This document shows positions 1-11,852 of a DNA stretch of 64,000 nt, piece after piece. Below the pieces are notes generated by a model. It had not been told where the DNA came from. It did no database searches and was given only the letters and a program-made list of their open reading frames with translations. How positions within the stretch are numbered: position 1 is the first letter of the stretch; each line of letters starts with the position of its first letter. This DNA is from Anthoceros angustus (taxonomy: Eukaryota > Streptophyta > Anthocerotopsida > Anthocerotales > Anthocerotaceae), in the NCBI GenBank assembly GCA_010909165.1, contig MU008152.1, forward strand, positions 186,001-250,000, read 5' to 3'. The translations under genes and the position numbers were made by a program.

Positions 1-968
1 CCTGCATGCCCTGATGCTCCAAAGCATTCAATGACCGGACACATTCACTCAAACGTCCTTGGTCGCACAGGCTGCTTACATCTGCAGGTGTCATCCACAA
101 GTCTGGCCTACCGACCCCCTTGCTTGAACTGCCAGAATGGTAATCAGCGGCATAGTTTCAGCGGGATGGTCTGCATCACCTGACCACAAAGTGAACGCTT
201 GCCCAGACTACGAGTGAAAAAAAAAGCCCCTTAAGCAAACTATCATCTGCAACACCCAGCAGTCAAACAGTTCCATTCAGGGTTTGGCCTACTTAAGACT
301 CACATGCCCATCAGGCTGCCTGCCACGCAGACACTGGCTTCTGACTCCGTCCCAAAGGTTGCAACCTGAAGATGTTTGCCCTCTTTCATAGCCTTTACGC
401 TGCTACGCAGGCAGAATGAAAATGTTGCCATTCCAGAACTCATGGATCATAAAAAGTTGCTGCTGAGGTGGGTGAGAAAATACCTGCCAGAACTCTCGAG
501 CTCACCTCCGTAATGAACGGAATGCAAGCTGGAAACCCTTTCCCAGTCAATCCACAAGCCATCACTTCTGGACATTTCCACAGAGCCCGTATAATTCTTG
601 TCTCCCTGTGGCGGTGACCAAAGATTAGCCTCACGCATGCCCACATCAGTGCCTGCTGAATTCAGTTGATAGAGCGACACTTTGTACCTTTCTCAACCTA
701 GGATAGCCCAAGAAAGCTTCCTGTCGGGAAACCTCATCTGCATTTCAGATGCGAGGTGTTAATCATTCAAAGACGTTAAAAGTGCAGGAAACGTAGAAGC
801 GGAATGAAGCTTGCTATTGTCACCTTCTTGTCCCTTTGTATTGCTCCGTAAGGTGGACAGACGCCTGAACCATTCCTCCATGATGATGTAGGGACTGAGA
901 TTGGACTTCATCAAAATGCGCACCTTCACCTTCATACGGCTCTCCAATGCTCCAATCCTGGACATGAG
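1..968 (-). CDS. 3' exons of an unidentified gene, possibly PPR protein (partial)
   Basis: Several minus-strand stretches read as spliced exons. The clearest are 968-824, ending at a GTGACA donor; about 690-484, ending at a GTATTT donor and containing WSPPQGDKNYTGSVEMSRS; and 402-304, flanked by an AG acceptor and a GTGAGT donor. A further open stretch lies near 220-95. The leftmost exon (about 88-1) reads VSSLCDQGRLSECVRS followed by LNALEHQGM. This resembles the short helical-repeat lead-in seen in plant PLS-type pentatricopeptide repeat proteins, whose usual role is organellar RNA processing or editing. The remaining exons are not recognised. I could not fix all exon phases, so these may belong to one gene or two. 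The gene runs off the left edge. Confidence 0.35.
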
Positions 969-1827
969 CTACGAGATAGCTGAGAAAGACCTGCACCCTC
1001 CTCGTTTTCGTGAAACGAAATTTTTGGTTTCAACCGGAACTTTTGGTATCAACCGACTCTTTCGACGATTCCTTCAGCATTGGCAAACTTGAGTTTTCGT
1101 GGTGGAAACCCGACTGGCTGCGGTGTTTGTCTGGTATTTTATGACAGGACCGCGTGTCTGGTTGCCGGGGGTGGGAAATGAAGGCTCAAAGTGCGGTGGA
1201 GTACACTCCGTGTCTGGATGAGATACCAGCTACTGGGATACCCAGAATTTCATCGTTTCCTTTGAAATGGTCGGGGTGGATGGATTTTGAGCCAGTGTTG
1301 TGATGGTTGCCAGTCTGAAATTCAAATCTGGGACAACAAATATCTCAACTTCATTACATGCTAGGAAGCTTTGAAGAGTTGCCGTTGGCCGGACGATTTC
1401 CGCCAAACGAACAAAACATTCCCGGTCACCGGACTTTGAATCAAACGAAGCAAGGCCGCTCTTTTTTTGATTTAGACTGCTTTCACCAGGTTGTTACAGT
1501 TCGTACGCTGCGCTGACTTAATGCAATGACATCCTTGCTGAAGAAAGAAGCTTCCAATCGAACATCCATCGTCAAGGAAAGAATCACAGACACCGCCTCT
1601 AGATCAAACATCCATCGTCCACGAGGAATCACGACACCGTCGTCGATCTGTCGATTTCCGGCTCGAACGGTTTCGCTTTGGATGGTATCCAAGACATCCG
1701 ATTCGGGAAAGTACCCATAAAAAACTCGTGTTTTTTCGATTGAAGGAAAGGGACGAAAGGAAGCAAGGAGAGGCAGGAAAGGAAGGGAGGAAGGCATCGG
1801 TTGTTCGGCTGCGTCTGGAGGTAGAAA
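969..1827. promoter_or_regulatory. Divergent intergenic region and 5' leader
   Basis: No convincing coding sequence is visible. The stretch separates the minus-strand exons at the left edge from the plus-strand exonuclease gene, so it probably holds both promoters and the exonuclease 5' UTR. The purine-rich GGAAAGG-type sequence at 1741-1800 just before the ATG is consistent with a leader. No TATA box stands out. The function is inferred from position. Confidence 0.35.
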
Positions 1828-4258
1828 ATGGAAAATCTGAGCGAGATGGATGCCAGTCTGCCTGCAGGGGAGATGGCGAGCTACTGGCAGATGGAGTTCC
1901 CGGCGGAGGATATTTTGTTTGTGCAGTCTGCAGAATCTCCGAAATTCGAGCGCTTCATCGCAGCCTTGGAGGATGCCTGTATGGTAGGAATGGATGCCGA
2001 GTGGAAGCCGGTTCGAAGTCCCAAAGCCTCGCCTCGCGTGGCCGTGCTGCAGCTCTCGATCCGTGTCCGGAATAGTTGCGGAGAAGAGGGGAGCTGTGAA
2101 GGAAATCAGCTGCTGCATAGCCAAGTCCGGGGAAGCGGGGAGTTGGAACTAGCTCCGGATACTGGACAGGCCCAGGAAAGCTGCACCATATATCTGCTGG
2201 ACATGCTGGCTCTCCCGGCAGCTGCCTTCAGTGCACCCATGAAGCGGATGCTGTGCAGTCGGAACGTGTTGAAGCTAGGTTTTGGGTTCAAGCAAGATTT
2301 GCTGCACCTGGCCGCAACCTTCCCAGGACCGGATGCGCGCGGTTGTTTTGACAAGGTATTTCTGCGTGCTGGCTACTGAGTGCATCTTAGCTGTGCAGGA
2401 GGTTTGGTGGCTGATCTTAGAAGCCGGTGCTGTGTGAAGAGTAGCGGCATGAGAGTTCAAATCACTGAGGGCGTCTGGGCAGGTCGAGCCGTATGTGGAC
2501 ATTGGAACACTGTATCGGCAACTTCGAGGACGAAATTCACTGAGCCTAGCCAAGCCTGCGCGTGGATTATCGACTGGCAAGGAGTCTAGTTTGTCTGCGA
2601 TCTGTGAAGCCATTTTGGGGTTGCCCCTCTGCAAGGTATGTAAGAACAAGGGACGTTAAGCTGACTGTTTTGAGTTTTATTATGTGTCATGCTTTGACTC
2701 ATCAGCTTTTGTTTATGCAGGATGTACAATGTAGCAATTGGGAAATGAGACCATTGAGTCCGGAGCAAGTGGCTTATGCAGCCGCTGATGCCCATTGTCT
2801 TCATCTCATATTTGACTCTCTACAATTGGAAAGCCAAGCTTTCATCGAGGAAGGTCTCTGACATGGTCTCTGCTTGTTTTATCAAGCTTGCAGGATGAGA
2901 GGTGCATAACGTGTCAAACTGGTTTGTGTTTTCAGAAGGAAGAAGGATGGTTCGTGTCTCAGCTTCCGCCAGCAGTTTAGTTGGACTGGCAATGCTGCTC
3001 GAGGACGCAAATGACTACGTGACTGGAAACATCTTCAGGGCCAGACGGGGGTTGGCACAGGAGATGGTAGAGGAGGCACTCAATGCGTTTCTATCCGGAG
3101 ATTATGAAGCTCTCAGAAAACAATTTTCCCTGCCTAAGTATCTGGTGAGGATAGCTCAGAGGTTTGGAGAGCGGCTACTGGTTACAGAAGATGACAGTAA
3201 ACGGAAGCTGGGGCGTAGGAAACCAAGGAGCCGGCAAGCGCGAGATGCTGCAAGGAGATCGCCAGAGCATGAAGTGAGGCTGGAGTGGACCGGACCCCCA
3301 CCTTGGGATCTGTCAGTAGGTGGCAATGGTGTGCCAAAATTTCTGTGTGATGTCATGGTGAGTGTTTGAGAGATTACTGTGAATAGAACAGGCAGAACAG
3401 GCAGGCAGCTTCGTTATCAGTGCTCCATGGTTGTCGTGTGATTGTATGTCCTGAACGTGAAGGGCTGTGGTGCAGATAGAAGGTTTGGCACGGCATCTTC
3501 GATGTATGGGCATAGACACTGCCTACCCTCAGACCAAAAAGAGCGACCCCAGGTATGCTACAATTTTGTGTGGTCATTCCTGTTGTGCTTAGTAAGTCCC
3601 TGACAACTGGACCAACAGGCAGCTCGTGGAACAAGCTGAACGGGAGGGAAGAGTGTTGCTGACAAGAGACGTGAAGCTACTGAGGCGGCGTCTTATTCCC
3701 GACAACCTGACCTACCGGGTGAAGAACTCTGTGAAACAAGACCAGCTGCTGGAGGTATATGGGTGAAGAAGGCACTAGCCATTCACCAATTTCGTAGAAA
3801 GGCGAGACAAACATAGCTGACCATACTGGTGGTAATGCAGATCTTGACTTGCTTCAACATCTCTGTTACCCCTGACCAGCTTCTGTCAAGGTGCATCAAG
3901 TGCAATGGCACGTTTTCGCCTCAAGCGCTGAACGCCAGTGAAGCTGCGGCTGCAGCCCCTGATCATCAGCAGCCCCTTCCTAAATGCGTTTTGGAAGCAG
4001 ATCTCGAGTTTTGGCAGTGCTCTGCTTGTCGGCATGTCTTTTGGCAGGTAAAAACACGTTAAACCTTGTTCCTTCGCAAATCGACTGTATCCAAGACAAA
4101 CCCTTGTCTGCTTTGTGCTGCAACAGGGATCTCAGTTTGCTAGAGCCATGGAGCAGTTCACCACCATAGTCTGCCAAATCACTACTCGGATGCCGGGAGA
4201 TGATGTGCAGGAGCCCCCGGCCCTATCCGGTGAGGAATATCTGTACCTTGACATCTAG
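1828..4258 (+). CDS. 3'-5' exonuclease (DEDDy) with Mut7-C RNase domain, 8 exons
   Basis: Exons are 1828-2355, 2483-2635, 2721-2853, 2936-3357, 3476-3552, 3619-3754, 3841-4047 and 4127-4258. All introns are GT-AG, and the joined frame gives 595 residues. The N-terminal half is a DEDDy exonuclease. ExoI is D56-A-E58 in VGMDAEW, ExoII has D157 in GFKQDL, and ExoIII is Y246-x3-D250 in YAAADA. Enzymes of this family trim 3' ends of RNA or DNA with two metal ions. The C-terminal part (from about residue 385) matches the Mut7-C RNase domain. It has an acidic PIN-like core (D410 in FLCDVM and a second Asp in LLTRDVK) and a zinc ribbon, C501-x2-C504 and C543-x2-C546. This pairing is known for animal EXD3/Mut-7 and plant relatives. 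Its substrate here is unknown. No targeting peptide is obvious. The start is the first ATG of the exonuclease frame. A decayed inverted copy of part of this gene lies near 17 kb. Confidence 0.93.
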
Positions 4259-4978
4259 AAGATGAAATAAGACATCTTGTACTATAGGGGCCTGATGACA
4301 GACCGAATGAGGACTATCCTTGCACTTTGTGCAATTTTGTACATATTCTTGGTCGGGCAATAGAAAGAACAGGCAACTCTTTCAACAGCAGCAGAGAGAG
4401 ACCACCATGAGAGCACATGTGTTATTGCAAGCCTTCGTCTTCTCCTGACCATCTGTCAGGATTGGAGGTGGTCTTACAAGTTCTCTTGGTTATCTCCAGC
4501 CTCAGAGCTCACCGTCCGCAATCGTGCTTCTTCGTAAAAAATCACACATCCTGAGGTGACAGAAACAAACATGGTGTTCGCTTCGAAGACTGTCCATCGT
4601 CTTGAAGACTGCAGAATCCCTGTCCATCCCGGTGTCCCAAAGGAAGACGATGTGGCACTTCCGATCGTACGAGCCAGCATTAACGGCCATCGGGTATCGA
4701 TTTGCAAGCGTCCTGTTATGACTGAGATGCGAAATCACAGGAATCTAACTCCCATGCCAGTTAATGGTTAGAACTAGAAAATAGAAACTGCTTGTATCTG
4801 TGTCGGCCCTCTGAAATGAAGGGCTCTTTTAGCTTTGTGGCAAACTTATTATTGAGGGAAAAGAATTATCAGAGTATAGAATAATCGTCTTGCACGCTGT
4901 TGCTCGTGGAACCGGATTCCTTTACTTCTGCTGCCCTCAGCTAAACCGTTGTGCGTCTGAAGCTGCGCACCGGCGAAC
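4259..4978. other. Intergenic spacer with a dispersed repeat
   Basis: This holds the exonuclease 3' UTR and the eL43 promoter and leader. The block at about 4500-4700, including GGTGTCCCAA and GGCCATCGGGTAT, has a diverged same-strand relative at about 16000-16250, so it is probably a dispersed repeat. Short open frames across it are not conserved between the copies and are not called. Confidence 0.4.
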
Positions 4979-5861
<883 letters not shown>

Positions 5862-6061
5862 GAAGGAATCGGGTGGTCTGCAGTGGAACACCCAGAGCTG
5901 CCTACAAGGTTTTGTACCAATTACTGTATCCGGGAAAAACTATTGGTTGGAGAAAATTTGAGTCTCGAAAGTGTTTGCAAAGTGTACCATAATTGGTTAC
6001 GGTAGATTCTATCGAAATCAAACGGGGTATCATTCTCTGCCCATAGTACGAATTCTACGTA

Positions 6062-7307
6062 CAGTCAAACCCCTCTAATTGGGACCCCTATAAATGGGAA
6101 CCCCCTTTAAATGGGACGCCCGGGCTTACTCCCTTGAATGTGCTACATGCTAAATGGGAAACCCCTCTAATTTGTAAATGGGAACATGTCTCCCAAACAT
6201 TCAATGCAAGTACACCTCTGTAAAAGGGAAAATACATATTTAAAAAAATAAAAAATTGAGGAAATCGTCTTATCGAGATTAAACCATGAGTTATTGAGAT
6301 TATGGCAAGTTAAAGGCTATCGAGATTATATCATAAAACATAGACAGTCATCGAGATTGGGCCTATATACGTAGTAGTTCACACTATGCTTTGTGATCAA
6401 GCATTGTTCCTAGTACATAAGTTGTTTCATTTGTAAAAGTTGTCTTATGGTGTTGTAAGTTGTGTTATGGTGTTAAAGGCCAAAGAATAGCCAAAGAAAC
6501 GTGAAGGCTTGTGCAGAGAAGGCCAAAGAATAATCAAGAACGTCACGCAAGCATGCTACCCTAACAAAGCAACAAAAGAAAGAGGTTTGTGAATATTATG
6601 TCCAACACTCTTGCACACTTAAGGAGTTGACTAGATGGACAACAGAGAAGTTTTCAATAGCGACTTCTAAAAGTGCATTGTCTAGGATTGTGAATGACAA
6701 AGACAAATGGTTGGACCTCGCCATTCGATGTTGGATATCCAACGATGACAAATCAAGAGTATCTCGAACTTTGAGGAGGATGAAGGATTGGAGACTACGA
6801 TATTCCTACAGAGGACGAAATATGGCAAGCATTAATCCCTCACTTTGTCAATGAGCGGTGAGGAGAATGATACAACGCTGGAGACCATAGCGCCAAGACC
6901 GCGTCGACAAAGGATCGTAGATAATGCTATGAGGATAGTGAAGATGTTTTGGAAGAGATGCCACATAACACTCTTGATGCTTTGAAGTTGCATTCTCGGT
7001 TGGAAAAACATATTGCTAGTCATTGGATGAAAGTAACTCAAAGATCAATCAAGGATTGATGATTATTTTAACCGCAAACTAGAATTAGGTTGGCAGCTAT
7101 GTAGTATGAGGGAGCATTTTGGATTTTTGGATTGTTTTGGATTTTTTGGAAGCTTTTAAGCTCTTTCGAATTTTTGATTTAAAGGAATTTTTGATTTTTT
7201 AAATATTTTTATTTTCAAAAAAAAGGTGAAAATGCCTAATCGGGAACCCCTCTAAATGGGACGATTTTTGCTACTCCTAATTGTTCCCAATTAGAGGGGT
7301 CTGACTG
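6062..7307 (+). mobile_element. Non-autonomous pogo/Tigger-like DNA transposon
   Basis: Terminal inverted repeats are visible. The left end begins CAGTCAAACCCCTCTAATT and the right end finishes as the near-exact complement (AATTAGAGGGGTCTGACTG). A TA dinucleotide flanks both ends (6060-6061 and 7308-7309), the target duplication expected for the pogo branch of Tc1/mariner. Further AAATGGGA-type subterminal repeats occur inside each end. The 1,246-bp length is far shorter than an autonomous element. It carries the N-terminal DNA-binding part and a possible C-terminal tail of the transposase but no DDE catalytic core. Confidence 0.88.
6540..6854 (+). pseudogene. Pogo-type transposase, N-terminal HTH remnant
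   Basis: The frame reads HATLTKQQKKEVCEYY, then HSCTLKELTRWTTEKF, then SKSALSRIVNDKDKW. This is the CENP-B/pogo N-terminal helix-turn-helix that binds the terminal repeats. A frame change occurs near 6785, after which the alternate frame reads TEDEIWQALIPHFVNER and stops. Downstream, around 6960-7065, ALKLHSRLEKHIA-like and QRSIKD-like sequence resembles the C-terminal tail of such proteins. The DDE catalytic domain normally lying between is missing, so the product cannot be an active transposase. Confidence 0.7.
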
Positions 7308-7485
7308 TACCTCGTAACTGTGCACCGAACAATCCAGTCAACTCTCCAACTTGCACCAAACAACCCAATTAATTATTGGGGGGATAAAAATTTAAAACAA
7401 CCAACCTATATATCATTACAAGACTTCCGAGCGTTCGGAGGGGCGTTGCTAAAACCAAACCAGGGATAGGCAAAACCAAACCAGG
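7308..7485. other. Short spacer with no feature seen
   Basis: AT-rich spacer between the pogo element and the minisatellite. I see no coding sequence or repeat boundary. Confidence 0.3.
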
Positions 7486-7910
7486 TATACTCTTTCCCGT
7501 GTGTAGAGGGGATACTCTTTCCAGTGTCTAGAGGGGATACTCTTTCCAGTGTGTAGAGGGGATACTCTTTCCCAGGGATACTCTTTTGAATGTGTAGAGA
7601 GGATACTCTTTCGAATGTGTAGAGAGGATATTCTTTCGAACGTGTAGAGAGGATACTCTTTCGAGTGTGTAGAGGGGCGTTAGAGGGGATAATCTTTTGA
7701 GTGTATAGAAGGGCGTTACGAAAACCAAACTAGGGATGCGAAAACCGAACCAAGATACTCTTTCGACTGTGTAGAGGGGCATTGTGAAAACCGAACTAGG
7801 GAAACTCTTTCGAGTATGTAGAGGGGCGTTGCCAAAAACGAACCAAGGATACTCTTTCGAGTGTGGAGAAGGGCGTTGCGGAAACCAAACTAGAGATACT
7901 TCCAAGTGTG
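7486..7910. repeat. Degenerate minisatellite, about 27-bp GATACTCTTTC units
   Basis: Imperfect tandem copies of GATACTCTTTCGAGTGTGTA followed by GAGGGG run through this block. They are interrupted by a longer module, GGGCGTTGCGAAAACCAAAC, that also recurs. Unit length varies from about 15 to 60 bp, so this is a composite array. A minus-strand open frame across it encodes repeated YTLERVS-like peptides. It exists only because the unit is often a multiple of three and is not called as a gene. Confidence 0.8.
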
Positions 7911-8027
7911 CGTGAGGGCCGTTGCGAAAACTGAACTAGGATGCCTTTATCCCTTTAGCATTCACACGAAGGAACATGACTTACCTCATGACAACAGGGG
8001 CCGACCATTTGAGCTTTTTTCTTTCAG

Positions 8028-8147
8028 TTTACTCATTTTTATGCTTGTTAGTTACTTTTACTCATTTTTATGCTTGTTAGTTATTTTTACTCATTTTTAT
8101 GCTTATTAATTACTTTTACTCATTTTTATGCTTGTTAGTTACTTTGT
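8028..8147. repeat. 29-30 bp tandem repeat, four copies
   Basis: Four near-perfect copies of TTACTCATTTTTATGCTTGTT, each followed by AGTTACTT or a close variant. AT-rich and non-coding. Confidence 0.88.
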
Positions 8148-8929
8148 CGTTTTGTAGCTGTTATTTGAATTTTTGGTTTTTATTGTTTTTAAGATTTTTG
8201 TAAAATCAATTATGTCGACTGATTCTCCTAGGCTTATCATAGCTGCAAGAATGGGGTTGGCCTCCCCCTTTCTTGTACTGTTGCTTTCTTCCGGCAGAGA
8301 GTTTTCATCGCTCTGTAGAGGGCGTTGGCCAACTTAGTGTACAAAATGACAGCGAGCGCGGGAGAAGCAGCTTCTTCGACATCGGTGGTAAGTAGGCCTT
8401 TTCACAAACCTGACCACGAAACTTTTTCGGCGGTTGGTAGTTTGGAAATGCGTGATCGTGGAGGCTAATCCCCCTAGCATGGTGCCCTTCGTTGGGTTTT
8501 CCTCCCTTTGTTTTTGGGGTGGATGGGTCTTTTTTATAATAAAGTTTTCTTTTCCTCTATTCTCCTAGAATGTCTTGTTTTCTATGTATACCAAAACCAA
8601 CTCGGGCAGGGCACTTTCCATATGCATAAAGAAATGTGCGCGTGGTAAAAAAATACCTGATTTTGAGGACACATACCAGCATGAACCGAAAGGTCCTTAT
8701 GGTGTATTTTTTCTCAAGCGATATCACGATGGCTGATTGTTAAGGCCACTCCGTTGTTGGAGCTATGATGGGCATAGTAGCTACAATCCTGTCTACAGAT
8801 CATGCCGGCGCCCAAGTCATGCCCAAAGGCTACGTGCCTTGAAAATATACTTTGTGCTTCAATGAGTTTGTACGTGGGAAAGTTAATGAAGTAAATACAA
8901 TTTGAGCTTCTTAAGCAAGAGGTCTTGGG
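8148..8929. other. Non-coding stretch with one exon-like sequence
   Basis: Mostly unique non-coding sequence. An ATG at 8346 opens a 14-codon stretch (MTASAGEAASSTSV) ending exactly at a strong GTAAGT donor, like a first coding exon. No downstream exon was found, so this is at most a stranded or captured 5' gene fragment. Confidence 0.25.
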
Positions 8930-9750
8930 TTCAAGTAAATTTTTCCTAGTGTGTAGGGAATAGGTAATATAAGATAAATTTTTCCTAATGTTTAGGGAAT
9001 AGGTAATATGGATTGAAATGAGAGAGATTAAAGGTTCAAGTCTTCTTTTGAGGCGCTCGCCTGCCGGTGCCCTTTAAAGGTAAATTTTTCTAAGTGTTTA
9101 GGGAATAGGTAATATGGATTGAAATGAGAGAGATTAAGAGTTCAGGTCTTCTTTTGAGGCGCCCTTTAAAGGTAAATTTTTCCTAGAGTTTAGGGAATAG
9201 GTAATGTGAATTAAAATAGATTAAGGGTTTAGGTCTTCTTTTGTGCTGGCGCCCTTTAAAGGTAAATTTTTCTTAGTGTTTAGGGAATACGTAATATGGA
9301 TTGAAATAAGAGAGATTAAGGGTTCAAGTCTTCTTATGAGGCGTCGGCATGCCGACACCCTTTAAAGGTAATTTTTTCCTAGTGTTTAGGGAATAGGTAA
9401 TATGGATTGAAATGAGAGAGATTAAGGGTTCAAGTCTTCTTTTGAGGCGCTGGCATGTAGACGCGCTTTAAAGATAAATTTTTCGTAGTGTTTAGGGAAT
9501 AGGTAATATGGATTGAAATAAGAGAGATTAAGAGTTCAAGTCTTCTTTTGAGGCGCCGGTATGTAAGTGCCCTTTAAAGGTAAATTTATTGAAGTGTTTA
9601 GGGAATAGGTAATGTGAATTAAAATGAAAGAGATTAAGGGTTCAAGTCTTCTTTTAAGGCGCCGGCATGCCGGCGCCCTTTAAAGGTAAATTTTTCCTAG
9701 TGTTTAGGGAATAGGTAATATGGATTGAAATGAGAGAGATTAAAATCCGA
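8930..9750. repeat. About 105-bp minisatellite with palindromic core, 8-9 units
   Basis: Units contain CCCTTTAAAGGTAAATTTTT, GTTTAGGGAATAGGTAATATG, GATTGAAATGAGAGAGATTA and GGGTTCAAGTCTTCTTTTGAG, followed by a variable GC-rich palindrome. The CTTTAAAG landmark falls at about 9072, 9163, 9252, 9360, 9466, 9571 and 9678. Complete units are therefore about 105-107 bp and two are about 90 bp, lacking much of the palindrome. The best palindrome is GGCGCCGGCATGCCGGCGCC at 9658-9677. Confidence 0.92.
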
Positions 9751-10746
9751 GATTACTAGTTCGAGTAATGCTTCTTTATTTTGGCCAACATAGTTTGTGT
9801 TGTAAAAGTGATAGATAATAGGTTCGGTTAAAATCCCTTATAGGATAAAGGTTTCATAAGTGCCTTAATCGGAACAGTGAAGAAAGACATGACACGACCA
9901 AGTTTCTTCCTTATTCTCGAGCTCACTGTAGGCCGTGACTATCTTTCTAAGCAGGTCATAGCAATTGAACACGTGTTTTGTGTGTTGGACACCATCTTTG
10001 TGAGCGATCAAGGCTGCGTCGTCATTAGAACTGTTAAAGGTGCTGTGTTCTTTCTCATTCTCTTGCGCAAGAAAGCGACACATGGCCTAATGTATGTAAG
10101 TCATAATGTGCATGGGTGCACGACAAGTAGTTGTAAGCCCTAGTGTTAATGCGAACGCATGCGCACCAGCGCTCACAGAAAACTTATCTAAGGACGTCGG
10201 CATGCCAACCTCCTTAAGAGGGAGCATAAGAGCATAAGATGGTAGCATATTAGCGCCTTCATTAGTATAACCCTAACCCTAGGGTTAGGGTTTAGGGTCT
10301 CAGCCTTTTTAACGAGCGTGCGGGTTAGGGTGCAATTATGTGGGTCGAGAGTTACATAGTGTTTTGTTGAACTTTGTGTTGTGCAAAGAGCGCCGACATG
10401 CGACTTCTGAATCCTTTCACGAGTAACGCCTTCAGGGCCGATTTTTGATTCGTCCATGACACCCTATTGTAAACATGTCGGAGGGGTTGGATACGGGCAC
10501 TAGTAAGCCGGCGCCAACCACCATACCTAGAAAGGTATTACTCTTACAAATGGAGTGAAATTGCAATCCGAAGAAATAGCACCTACCCCAAATAATCGAA
10601 GCATGCTTAAATATGCAATATAGTTACTGTCAAAATTTGCGCAAGAGGGTTTTTGAATTCCAGAAGCGGGTTCGTATATTCAGCCGCTTCAAATATTATC
10701 GTGTTTAGCATTCTGTTGTTATATACTGCATAATATTAATATCGAT
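9751..10746. other. Non-coding stretch with palindrome remnants and telomere-like motif
   Basis: Unique sequence with isolated relatives of the minisatellite core (GTCGGCATGCCAACC near 10196; GCCGGCGCC near 10508) and an inverted telomeric motif at 10268-10299. Open frames here match nothing I recognise and lack splice or codon structure. Confidence 0.35.
10268..10299. repeat. Head-to-head interstitial telomeric motif
   Basis: AACCCTAACCCTAGGGTTAG, then GGTTTAGGG. Two C-strand repeats meet two to three G-strand repeats at a perfect palindromic junction (CCCTAGGG). The plant-type TTTAGGG unit appears once; the others are TTAGGG-like. Confidence 0.7.
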
Positions 10747-10914
10747 ATGCAAGATAATGATGTTGACTGTGCCATGGACTTAATACCTCTACATGATCCT
10801 GAGTGCATTACAGTCCCAAGTGCAAGGGTTGTAGATGCAGTAAGGGAAAGTTTAAGGGACAAGCTAGCCCTCATTTTGTGGCAAGAGGACCACAACTTAG
10901 ATCCTAGCGAGTAG
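10747..10914 (+). pseudogene. Possible C-terminal fragment of a PIF/Harbinger-type transposase
   Basis: A 55-codon frame reads PLHDPECITVPSARVVDA, then VRESLRDKLALILWQED, and stops. The RDKLA..LW ending resembles the extreme C-terminus of DDE_Tnp_4 (PIF/Harbinger) transposases. It stands alone with no catalytic domain upstream, so it would be a remnant. The identification rests on resemblance only. Confidence 0.3.
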
Positions 10915-11699
10915 GTGAAATTTCTATTGCTTATCTCTCATTCCACACAAGTAAATAAACTAAGCTTCATACCATCTTGTTGCTATTGACAAGGGTCAAT
11001 AGCAATCATGTCATCTGGTGGGTCAAGAGTTGAGTTCACAACCATCATCCAAGCCTGCAATGGTTCGTACAAATCCTAGTTGAAGTCTACAGGCAATGTT
11101 TTATCCTTTCTGTCCAATGAAGACATTCACGAGTAATGCGGGTGATCACTTTGTATTCCATGCCGACTGTAATAAAAATTTTCTTCTATTATTGCCGTAA
11201 TAGCTCCCACTTGGATCTCCACTGATCTGGGGAAGCATTGGTATCATGCTTAACGCTGAAAGCTGCTCTTGAATCCCACCTAATAGTCGTAGACTTCATC
11301 TTCTCTTCATCTTTTCATCAAAAAAAAAAAGCAGAGAGTGATGGGGAGGCGAGGGGAGATTCTCAAGTGTTTCTTATGTTCTTCTATAGAAGGAAACTGT
11401 GAAATTTGACAGCACCAGCCAGCGGTGAGGGGCATAGACTCCAAGACTCGAGATTCCTCCATGCAATAGCGTTGGAGGCATCTCGAGCTCACATAATTAT
11501 TAAATAATAGATCTTAAAAATAATTATTATCAATAATAATTTTAATTAATAATTAAATCTACTTGCAAGCGTTGTACTATAAACTGTAAGCGCTTTTTGA
11601 AGTTCGTGTAAGTACAGATATAATTATATCTAGAAAAACGTATACAATAGACTGTAAATATAAACCCTCGAAACCTAAACCGAATTTGCTTCCTGTGGG

Positions 11700-11753
11700 G
11701 CTTTTCAAGGGTCCAGTATCATACCACTAGACCAAATCCCCGCACCGTCCATA
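11700..11753 (-). ncRNA. tRNA-like 5' half (pol III A-box), fragment
   Basis: On the minus strand the sequence GGGGATTTGGTCTAGTGGTA continues into TGATACTGGAC. TGGTCTAGTGG is a perfect A-box and D-arm, closest to plant tRNA-Pro or tRNA-Gly 5' halves. No matching T-arm with a proper B-box or closing acceptor stem follows at the right distance. It is therefore a fragment or SINE head, not a functional tRNA gene. Confidence 0.3.
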
Positions 11754-11807
11754 AGGTGTGAATGCAAATTCCAAGGCAACACTCCTGAGGGTTTAGCCGG
11801 TAATTCC

Positions 11808-11852
11808 TAATGTGTGTCCAAATGGATTAGGCCAAATGGACACACATTTATA
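11808..11852. repeat. Imperfect inverted repeat (hairpin)
   Basis: AATGTGTGTCC and GGACACACATT face each other across about 18 bp, giving an 11-bp perfect stem. This could be the core or an end of a MITE. No flanking target duplication was identified. Confidence 0.55.

Noticed and set aside
7528-7905. A 125-residue minus-strand repetitive ORF
   Set aside because: The peptide repeats simply mirror the minisatellite; there are no gene signals.
8346-8393. First exon of a new gene (ATG to GTAAGT)
   Set aside because: No second exon in any phase could be supported downstream before the minisatellite.
8930-9750. Regular repeats considered as a CRISPR array
   Set aside because: The repeated unit is the full 105 bp with no unique spacers, in a eukaryotic genome; it is a minisatellite.
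11700-11753. A complete tRNA gene
   Set aside because: Only the D-arm half is convincing; no T-arm or acceptor pairing closes it.
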